Source: an uncultured Erysipelotrichaceae bacterium
Lineage (GTDB): Bacteria; Bacillota_I; Bacilli_A; Erysipelotrichales; Erysipelotrichaceae
DNA length: 12,432 bases
NCBI GenBank assembly: GCA_937902945.1
Contig: CALEMD010000274.1
Span: 1-12,432, forward strand
Reading direction: 5' to 3'
Shown here: positions 6,664-12,432 of the stretch, one piece after another
Position numbering within the stretch: position 1 is the stretch's first letter
Layout: the number at the start of each line of letters is the position of its first letter
Position numbers and translations under genes: made by a program
The notes under the pieces: model-generated
The model's input: only the letters and a program-made list of their open reading frames with translations
Told to the model about the DNA's origin: nothing
Databases searched by the model: none

Positions 6664-6676
6664 GGGTGTCACACCC
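6664..6676. promoter_or_regulatory. 13-bp palindrome after HTH gene 1
   Basis: GGGTGT-C-ACACCC is perfectly symmetrical about position 6670, 14 bases beyond the stop of HTH gene 1. No T-run follows on the + strand, so a protein-binding site is at least as likely as a terminator. The motif TGTCACA occurs at 6667-6673 and again at 6681-6687. Confidence 0.45.
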
Positions 6677-6715
6677 AAAATGTCACATACGTTCGATTTG
6701 CAACATAATCAAGAT

Positions 6716-6729
6716 GTCAGTGCACTGAC
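6716..6729. promoter_or_regulatory. 14-bp perfect palindrome before HTH gene 2
   Basis: GTCAGTGCACTGAC reads the same on both strands without a spacer and is centred about 55 bases before the start of HTH gene 2. It is a good candidate operator for one of the small HTH dimers. Its right part (GACCAC, 6727-6732) can also pair with GTGGTC (6768-6773) next to the ribosome binding site. Confidence 0.55.
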
Positions 6730-6777
6730 CACATTCACCATTTATATTTGCTAATATTTCAATGGAGGTGGTCTGAA

Positions 6778-7014
6778 ATGTACATGTATGAAGCTGTTGC
6801 AGACAGAATAAATGAAATCCATAAGGATAAGAATATATCAATCCGGCAGTTAAGTTCTGTGTCAAGAGTTCCATATTCAACCCTTTATGCCATCATAATG
6901 AAGAAGACAAAAGCCATAAAGATTGCGACATTGGGAAATATCATATATGGCCTAGGGGTGTCGCCAAGAGATTTTTTTGTCGATTCGACATTCGCTAAGG
7001 ATTTTGAAAATTAG
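6778..7014 (+). CDS. Small XRE/HTH protein, paralogue 2 of 3
   Basis: 78-residue protein MYMYEAVADRINEIHKDKNISIRQLSSVSRVPYSTLYAIIMKKTKA, with the same single helix-turn-helix layout as its neighbours and the closing pattern GLGVSPRDFF. The ATG at 6778 is chosen because GGAGGTGG stands just before it; an in-frame ATG at 6748 would start upstream of that site and add 10 unrelated residues. The ribosome binding site region can pair with GACCAC at 6727-6732. The chain is more basic in the recognition region (KKTKAIK) than paralogue 1, so operator preference may differ. Confidence 0.85.
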   Translation: MYMYEAVADRINEIHKDKNISIRQLSSVSRVPYSTLYAIIMKKTKAIKIATLGNIIYGLGVSPRDFFVDSTFAKDFEN

Positions 7015-7023
7015 TAATTAAAA

Positions 7024-7133
7024 AGGTGAATACTTTTCAGCGGCCAGATAAGTAAGATTTTGTGTCAACATGCTAACGCATTAGCCGACTAATCTTAGAC
7101 AATCTGATACTATGCTGATGGAGGTATTCACCT
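7024..7133 (+). promoter_or_regulatory. 110-bp nested inverted repeat forming the leader of HTH gene 3
   Basis: Five nested complementary pairs: AGGTGAATAC (7024-7033) with GTATTCACCT (7124-7133); CAGC (7038-7041) with GCTG (7114-7117); CAGAT (7045-7049) with ATCTG (7102-7106); TAAGATT (7053-7059) with AATCTTA (7091-7097); GCTAA (7072-7076) with TTAGC (7081-7085). The outer right arm begins at the last base of the GGAGG ribosome binding site and ends directly before the ATG at 7134. As RNA this would tie up the initiation region. As DNA it could be a cruciform or a small non-coding insertion. Confidence 0.7.
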
Positions 7134-7412
7134 ATGTATTTTCATGAAGCACTTGCTCAGCGAATAAATGAACTCAGAAATGATAAGAACATGTCAATAT
7201 ATAGCCTGGCTGTCAAATCAAATCTTCCATATTCGACAATGTACTATATTGTGACCGGAAAAACGAAAGCACCAATGATCCACACGTTAGATTACATTAT
7301 TCATGGTCTAGAGATTTCGTATTGGGAGTTCTATGACACCGCATATTTTGATCAACATCTGCCCATATGTCCAGTGAACAGGCATCATAAAAGCACTAGT
7401 AAACGCCCTTGA
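7134..7412 (+). CDS. Small XRE/HTH protein, paralogue 3 of 3
   Basis: 92-residue protein MYFHEALAQRINELRNDKNMSIYSLAVKSNLPYSTMYYIVTGKTKAP, same single helix-turn-helix plan as the two genes before it, with the closing pattern GLEISYWEFYDTAYF. A basic tail of about 15 residues (PVNRHHKSTSKRP) is absent from the other two. GGAGG stands 9 bases before the ATG, but the segment between them is one arm of the 110-bp inverted repeat, so translation is probably controlled. The last 17 bases overlap the convergent zinc-ribbon gene. Its role is likely DNA binding; the target is not visible. Confidence 0.85.
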   Translation: MYFHEALAQRINELRNDKNMSIYSLAVKSNLPYSTMYYIVTGKTKAPMIHTLDYIIHGLEISYWEFYDTAYFDQHLPICPVNRHHKSTSKRP

Positions 7413-7629
7413 TCTTTCGCATTATTGCCCCACACTGCGGGCATCTTTCTTTTTCCATATTGGAATGATATCCACATGAAGAACATTTGCAACCAGGGAG
7501 GAATACCTCCCCTGTCACAGAGCTTTCATCTATTCGTGTATCATGGATCCAGTGAGGGATTGCTTGCTGCATGGCATCAAGTGTAGACTCCCCTTTTGAA
7601 ACATGAACACCTTTCTTCACATCATTCAT
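7396..7629 (-). CDS. Small zinc-ribbon protein
   Basis: 77-residue protein. The C-terminal half is a rubredoxin-like zinc ribbon: CKCSSCGYHSNMEKERCPQCGAIM, with pairs C49/C52 and C63/C66 and an extra C47. The N-terminal 46 residues (GVHVSKGESTLDAMQQAIPHWIHDTRIDESSVTGEVFLPG) are not recognised. AAGGAA lies 8 bases before the ATG. It is the second gene of a probable operon, 60 bases after the metallopeptidase gene, and its 3' end overlaps the convergent HTH gene 3 by 17 bases. A zinc-binding adaptor or partner of the peptidase is a possible role, from position only. Confidence 0.72.
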   Translation of the reverse strand: MNDVKKGVHVSKGESTLDAMQQAIPHWIHDTRIDESSVTGEVFLPGCKCSSCGYHSNMEKERCPQCGAIMRKIKGVY

Positions 7630-7689
7630 AAAGTTAGTTCCTTTTTTACTTAATCAGGCTTCAATTAAGCTCCGGCACAATCACCATAA

Positions 7690-9024
7690 CTAAATTTGAA
7701 CGTAATAGTACACTGTCACCTCATCGTCTGGTTTGAACCACATGGCTTTAGTGATGCTTGTTTGTTGATTAATCATCACTTTGGCAACATTGCCTGGTTT
7801 AATGCCAAAGCTAATTTTAGGAATAGCCATTTCTTTTTCAGCTATATTAGTAAAACCAAGATTCTGTAATTTGTCTTTAGAATCACTCAAACTGATGTCA
7901 ACGAATGGTTTTGTTCCATTTATCAAGTTTATCTCGCCAGGATGTTCCAAAGCTATTTCCTCATCTGTTTTTGGTTCGTAGTACTTCATCAGTATGGTTG
8001 AGTCAAATTTGAACCAATCAGTTTCTGATATCTGTTTCCCATTAACTTCTAGCGATGTGATAGTGTTCGGTTTAATTTTCAAATCCGTCGACGTCTCTCT
8101 TTCAGATGTTATATTGGTGAAACCATCTGATTGTAAATAAGAAACTGCCTTTTCTGTATCCTTTCCAATAACATTGCTTAGGTTCAATTTAATAGGCAAT
8201 TTATTGTTTGGATTATCTGGATTACTAAGATAATCTTGAATATTCCTAAACCTTTCAGTATTTGACCATTCTCTAATATCAAATGCTCTTACTGCATTCA
8301 AAGGATGATCGATTGAATTAAACAATAAAAACTCTAAAGACTTATTGAAGACATTGCCATTTACTAATTCTTTATAATCCTTTGCCTGGTTCAAGAATAG
8401 TTCCACATTTGCATCTGCCAAGATGTCTTTATCATATCCTGCTAGACGCATACAAGTCTCAATCATCTTGTCAGGATTACCGTCACAAATTGCTGCAGCT
8501 CTATCAGCTGAAAATTCGCTGCATCTCATCCAATACGCAAATGCCATCTGTATAGGATATATAGCAAGTGTGCCTATACCCGACAAGAAATTTGCAGCAC
8601 CATTCAGTACCAAATTTCCCATTGTTGTGTATAGCGTGTGATGGCAAGCAATATGTCCACATTCATGTGCCAGAACAGTCGGAATCAATTCATCAGGCAG
8701 TGTTTCTAATAATCCTGATGTAATGACAATATAAGGGTGCGTATCACCATATGTCCATGAGTTAGGAACCACATCTAAAGTAATATACAATTCCGGAACT
8801 TCGATGCCGAGTTTCTCACATATTGGTGGCAATAAATTGTAATATTTATCCATCTGCCCATTGCCCAGTTTTAAGTTGCTGGACATATTAACAATCTTTT
8901 GTTCTTTTTCACTCCAGACACTCATAAAAGCTTTAACAAGCTGGTTAAAACCAGGTATAGCTTTAAGTGCATCTAATGCCGCCTTATCCGAGTCATGAAT
9001 AAACAGTTCCGAATCAACTTTCAT
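7690..9024 (-). CDS. M48-family zinc metallopeptidase with two PASTA-like repeats
   Basis: 444-residue protein. The peptidase part (about 20-260) has the zinc motif HECGH (H120, E121, H124), the third ligand E170 within SEFSADRAA, and the strand-like edge PYIVITSGLLETLPDELIPTVLAHE, all typical of M48/HtpX-Ste24-like peptidases. There is no signal peptide. One hydrophobic stretch (about 135-165) might touch the membrane, unlike true HtpX with several. After about residue 277 come two similar segments (277-349 and 371-443), each with the plan V-x-G/D-x-S then a helix ending in LGFTNI or DGFTNI, then G-x-V, then a C-terminal strand (ILMKYY, VTVYYY). These look like PASTA domains, which elsewhere bind cell-wall peptides. 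AAAGGAGA lies 6 bases before the ATG. The substrate is unknown. Confidence 0.85.
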   Translation of the reverse strand: MKVDSELFIHDSDKAALDALKAIPGFNQLVKAFMSVWSEKEQKIVNMSSNLKLGNGQMDKYYNLLPPICEKLGIEVPELYITLDVVPNSWTYGDTHPYIVITSGLLETLPDELIPTVLAHECGHIACHHTLYTTMGNLVLNGAANFLSGIGTLAIYPIQMAFAYWMRCSEFSADRAAAICDGNPDKMIETCMRLAGYDKDILADANVELFLNQAKDYKELVNGNVFNKSLEFLLFNSIDHPLNAVRAFDIREWSNTERFRNIQDYLSNPDNPNNKLPIKLNLSNVIGKDTEKAVSYLQSDGFTNITSERETSTDLKIKPNTITSLEVNGKQISETDWFKFDSTILMKYYEPKTDEEIALEHPGEINLINGTKPFVDISLSDSKDKLQNLGFTNIAEKEMAIPKISFGIKPGNVAKVMINQQTSITKAMWFKPDDEVTVYYYVQI

Positions 9025-9112
9025 AAAATCTCTCCTTTTTTGTTTAGATCAGACATTCAAATAAAATTAACTAAAGGCTTTCATAATATGAACGAATCTT
9101 TTTGAGGCTTCA

Positions 9113-10420
9113 TCAGGAAGTGTGGGCAGGAATGAGTCTTTGATATGGCAGCAGGACAGAGATATCTGAACATCTCAACATGACCATATCAAGTAAGTTG
9201 TCTATGTTTCTGAAACCGTATGCCAATCGTACAGTCAGCTTGATCTTGTTGTTCGTTGCCTCTATGCGTGCATTGGAAAGATGATACCTGGCAGTATTGA
9301 TGATCGCCTCATAATGTCTCCTGATCTTCTTCTGCAGTTCATAAATCGGCTTGATCTGTGAATGCGATGCCTTCCACAGCCAGTCCTTCAATGATCCTTC
9401 GAGCTCTTCCAGGGGAAGGTGGATCAGTGTCCGCAGATACTCCTTCAGCTGGTAGGCCTTATATAGTTTCCTGTCTGTCTTGGCAATGAATTCCAATTTT
9501 GCCTTCTGCCTCGCCGTAAGGTTCTCAGGAGCCTTCCCAAGAGTGAACTTTGTGTTCTTGATCTGGTCTGCTGTCCTGTCTTTCTCTTCGCCTTTCTTTG
9601 GCCTTCCACGGCCCTTCTTCGGCTCATGATTGTTTGCACGTGCACGCTGCCATGCCTCTGTCCGTACTTCATCTATCGCTGCCTGTGCCCATTCCACCAT
9701 GTGATAGCTGTCCAGGCACCGATGTGCACTGGGGATATATTCCTCCATCGTCTCGCTGATCCATCTGGCACCGTCAGCTGTGACGCATTCGATCGATGCA
9801 CGCTGTTCTTCACTGAGCTGTTCAAAGAATCCCCGCAGCACTTCCTTGCCATGTCTCTCATGTACCCATATGACGCTGTTGGTGTCATGGTCAACGATGA
9901 CGGTGATGTACTTGTGGCCTTTCTTATAGCTCGTCTCATCGATGCCGATGTGCTTCAGACCATTGAAACGGTGCTCTGGACATGGGTCCGCATCCTTCCT
10001 GTATCTGGAGATGATAGGCCCGATGGTGTTCCATGCGATCCGCATGTACGTGGATACCGCAGTCTTGGGAAGATACAGCGCCATCCATGCAGCAGTGTTC
10101 TCAAAGTCCCTTGTGAAGGATGAATGATGCCGTGCCCAGGGGACATATTCCGTGAGTACTCCATGGACAGGGCATTCGATCCTGTGCACCGGTGCTTCAA
10201 GGAATACCTTTGTATATCCCATGTCCAGAGATCTCCACTTGCGGGTCTCTAGAGAATCGTAGTATGAGCATTTCTTCTGGCATACTGGACACAGGCACTG
10301 CTGTCCCTTTGTAGGATGCACAGAGATGGTGAATCTATCATCTTCCGCGCAATATTTATAAGAATCTATCACAATGTTCTTGACGCGGAGGAGCTGCTTG
10401 ATTAAAGTTTTGTTGGGCAT
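9113..10420 (-). mobile_element. ISL3-family insertion sequence transposase, apparently intact
   Basis: 435-residue DDE transposase with the ISL3 plan: an N-terminal zinc finger (C42, C44, C47, C51 and C83 in CLCPVC and ECPVHG), a helix-turn-helix stretch, then the catalytic triad D161 (HIGIDETSYKKGHKYITVIVD), D216 (VTADGARW) and E387 (ARIEATNNKIK), with the basic GRGRPKKG insert between D216 and E387. No stop or frameshift interrupts it. The ATG at 10420 is preferred for the AAGGAG 7 bases upstream; an in-frame ATG at 10444 lies before that site. Terminal inverted repeats and target duplications were searched for by eye on both sides and not found, so only the gene is given. GC is visibly higher than in the flanking peptidase and DUF262 genes, suggesting recent arrival. 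Confidence 0.92.
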
Positions 10421-10506
10421 GGTTTTACTCCTTATTACTCGCAAGAATAAGTATAAAATCCCATGCCCATTTTTAATAGGTATAAATCAAGTGCAGATAT
10501 AGATAT

Positions 10507-12354
10507 TTACTGCTCATTCATCATTTCTGTTACCCACAAGTGTTGATGAAGAGCCATCTTTTTAGCCATTAAAACCCTACGCATTTGTAAAAATTCTTGA
10601 AAGTTGCTGTCGTCCATATGGAATACATCTTCTGGAACACTATTTACTTCAAGATTATGCATCAATAGTTCTTTATCAGTGATGGAGCCGCAAGTTATTA
10701 TCTTTGTATCACACTGAGTAAGTGCTTCGGTGAAATATTCTTTTGGTGCTTTTTTCCCAATTGACTTATTAACCTGAGTATCTAAGAAAGCATAGTTTGC
10801 ATCTTGATTATATGAGCTCTTCTCAAAGTGCTTCGCTTTCAGATATTCTTTAGGGAATATATGGTGAATATCACCTGCCATCTCTATCAGATCTCGAACA
10901 AGAATATTGTTTGACAGCAGTGAAACATCCTTCATTGCCACCTGAGCTGCTAAATAAACAAGGTATGTTGGATTATTAACAGATGTCTGTTCCAAATCCT
11001 GTGGTACAGCAATGTTCCAGAATGTATCAGATAAAGTAGCACTTTCGATGTTCTCAAGAGTTTTAACAACACCGTTTTCATGGATGAGTCTTATATCACG
11101 AGAAAACGATGTTTCTGGCGAGCTGCTATATCTGCCAGTCAGAACTGACAGAACATACCACCTCTGAACAATTCGCTTTACCTCACCAGTTGAAATCTCC
11201 TTGCTTTGAGTAAGAATCAAATAAAGGGTATATGCAAAATCGAGAGCCATTTTCGAATTAACAAGTTTCGATGATACAAAACCCGCACTCTTAATAGCAA
11301 CCATAAAATTCTTAAAATTATATTCATTCACTACGTCTAACACACCATCAATGATCTTCTGATATGTATCTGCAGTAATCTCTTGTTTATATTCCTGTGT
11401 TTCAAAATCGCGTCCTGATAAAAGGCTTACAAGATCAGCAAGTTTCGCTCTAGGATATTTATGCATAAATGCAACACGTAACACATCATCACATTCCATG
11501 TCGTAGACATCATCTGTTTCGTTTTTCAACCATTCAATCTTTCTAAAGTAATCCGTTGCTGCAAACTCTGTATCGTCGTTTACAATCTGCTGACAGAAAG
11601 CAGGTTCTACGCAAAGATGTGAAAAGTAATCAATGGCTTTACGGAGCATATTTCCACCATACTCTTCATCTGCCGCAATTTTTGACATAACGAAGTCGCC
11701 TTGGCTTAGTGACGTTCCTTTAGAATTAATACGAATAAAGATATCCGTTACAATATCAATATCAAGTTGATCAGATAGATCAATCACCCCTATAGATCTG
11801 TTACCTATGGCTCTTAGCTTTGTAAGGATTGCACCCATCTGCCTAGTAGACATCTCAGGATTTTCATCACAATAATGGAGAGTAAATTCAACTTGATCAA
11901 AATCATTTTTGAACACATCGGCTATATCAGCAATCCACCGTTTACTCTTCAAATGACTCTGATCCTGCACTTCAAATATCTCTGCATCTTCATCATCTGA
12001 GAATGCCTGAAAAGGATCAAAAGCAATTTTGACTCTCTCCTTTTTATAATCACTATTTATAACAGGTATACCCGCAATAGCCGTCATGAGTGCCGTAACA
12101 CGTTGCTGACCATCAATTAAGATTTTCTTTCCGCTTGACATAGTGCCATCTTTGAGCCTGATATTTGGATTTTTCCAAATAATTAGATATCCGGTCGGAT
12201 ATCCTTTATATAAAGAGTCAAGTAAATCGCGGACCTGTTTTTTCTTCCAGACGAAAGGACGCTGGATTTCTGGAATTGCAATATCTCCAGATGCTATGTT
12301 CCCTAGTATTGCACTAACGGTAATTGAACTAGGCGTATATTTTTCGACTTCCAT
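10507..12354 (-). CDS. DUF262 + HNH single-chain protein, GmrSD/type IV restriction-like
   Basis: 615-residue protein. The N-terminal DUF262 (ParB-like nucleotide-binding) domain shows IPEIQRPFVWKKKQVRDLLDSLYKGYPTGYLIIW (27-60), the catalytic-type motif ILIDGQQRVTAL (78-89) and FIRINSKGTSLSQGDFVMSK (206-225). The C-terminal part carries an HNH-type nuclease motif: DIHHIFPKEYL (495-505) and the partner N529-K530 with the IGKKAPKEYF block, as in DUF1524-like domains. Proteins of this architecture include GmrSD, which cleaves modified phage DNA in an NTP-dependent way, so an antiphage role is likely but the modification recognised is unknown. GGGGGGGAG lies 7 bases before the ATG. No terminator is visible before the insertion sequence to its left. 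Confidence 0.88.
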   Translation of the reverse strand: MEVEKYTPSSITVSAILGNIASGDIAIPEIQRPFVWKKKQVRDLLDSLYKGYPTGYLIIWKNPNIRLKDGTMSSGKKILIDGQQRVTALMTAIAGIPVINSDYKKERVKIAFDPFQAFSDDEDAEIFEVQDQSHLKSKRWIADIADVFKNDFDQVEFTLHYCDENPEMSTRQMGAILTKLRAIGNRSIGVIDLSDQLDIDIVTDIFIRINSKGTSLSQGDFVMSKIAADEEYGGNMLRKAIDYFSHLCVEPAFCQQIVNDDTEFAATDYFRKIEWLKNETDDVYDMECDDVLRVAFMHKYPRAKLADLVSLLSGRDFETQEYKQEITADTYQKIIDGVLDVVNEYNFKNFMVAIKSAGFVSSKLVNSKMALDFAYTLYLILTQSKEISTGEVKRIVQRWYVLSVLTGRYSSSPETSFSRDIRLIHENGVVKTLENIESATLSDTFWNIAVPQDLEQTSVNNPTYLVYLAAQVAMKDVSLLSNNILVRDLIEMAGDIHHIFPKEYLKAKHFEKSSYNQDANYAFLDTQVNKSIGKKAPKEYFTEALTQCDTKIITCGSITDKELLMHNLEVNSVPEDVFHMDDSNFQEFLQMRRVLMAKKMALHQHLWVTEMMNEQ

Positions 12355-12377
12355 TGCATTTCTCCCCCCCTATTTGT

Positions 12378-12426
12378 AAGAGCACTGTCGAAAAGCCTGT
12401 AGGCCAGTAAGCAGTGCTCTTTTCTT
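12378..12426 (+). terminator. Strong hairpin upstream of the DUF262 gene, terminator-like on the + strand
   Basis: Perfect 10-bp arms AAGAGCACTG (12378-12387) and CAGTGCTCTT (12412-12421) with an inner stem GCCT (12395-12398) and AGGC (12401-12404) in the loop. A T-rich run (TTTTCTTCT) follows on the + strand, but no + strand gene ends here within the window. On the minus strand it lies 8 bases upstream of the G-tract that forms the DUF262 ribosome binding site, without a T-run, so it may instead be a leader or boundary structure. Confidence 0.6.
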
Positions 12427-12432
12427 CTGGCT

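Noticed and set aside
6683..6880. 65-codon minus-strand frame spanning the HTH gene 2 leader
   Set aside because: Overlaps the well-supported HTH gene 2 start and its palindrome, and has no family resemblance.
7024..7133. Known riboswitch class
   Set aside because: The nested arms do not show a conserved core of a riboswitch I recognise; left as an unnamed structured leader.
9626..10123. 165-codon open frame on the + strand inside the transposase gene
   Set aside because: Antisense shadow of a well-conserved, higher-GC transposase; long open antisense frames are expected there and the peptide shows no domain.

Overview
The window looks like part of a mobile or integrated element in a low-GC Gram-positive bacterium (Bacillota, probably a gut-type Clostridia or Erysipelotrichia). 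The evidence is the overall AT-richness, strong GGAGG-type ribosome binding sites on nearly every gene, and the families present: large serine recombinase, excisionase-like HTH, SHOCT-like small protein, WYL regulator and small XRE proteins. No rRNA, tRNA or CRISPR array was seen, and no gene-free stretch exceeds 300 bases. Taxonomy below phylum is a guess.

Left part (1-1954): the 3' end of one recombinase-like gene runs in on the + strand. It meets a hairpin terminator that serves the convergent AraC-type regulator. An RpiB/LacA-type sugar-phosphate isomerase gene lies upstream of that regulator, on the same minus strand.

Integration module (1992-4816): three 28-bp tandem repeats lie just beyond the 3' end of a complete large serine recombinase gene. 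The recombinase is the last gene of a minus-strand operon reading excisionase-like HTH, SHOCT-like protein, recombinase. An XRE repressor-like gene on the same strand follows, and a divergent small Cro-like gene faces it across a 245-bp control region with two perfect 9-4-9 palindromes. This resembles the cI/cro-type switch of integrative elements.

Regulator array (5062-7412, + strand): the Cro-like gene, a WYL-domain regulator and three tandem paralogous small XRE/HTH proteins. The intergenic spaces here are rich in structure. Two interleaved inverted repeats lie before the WYL gene, two palindromes before the second HTH gene, and a 110-bp nested inverted repeat ends exactly at the start codon of the third.

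Right part (7396-12432, minus strand): an M48 metallopeptidase carrying two PASTA-like repeats with a small zinc-ribbon protein behind it, then an intact ISL3-family transposase of visibly higher GC, then a single-chain DUF262 + HNH protein of the GmrSD (type IV restriction-like) kind. Taken together, an integration module, many small regulators, a WYL protein and a DUF262/HNH effector suggest a mobile-element cargo or defence region. The functional links between the regulators and the effector are inference from position only.
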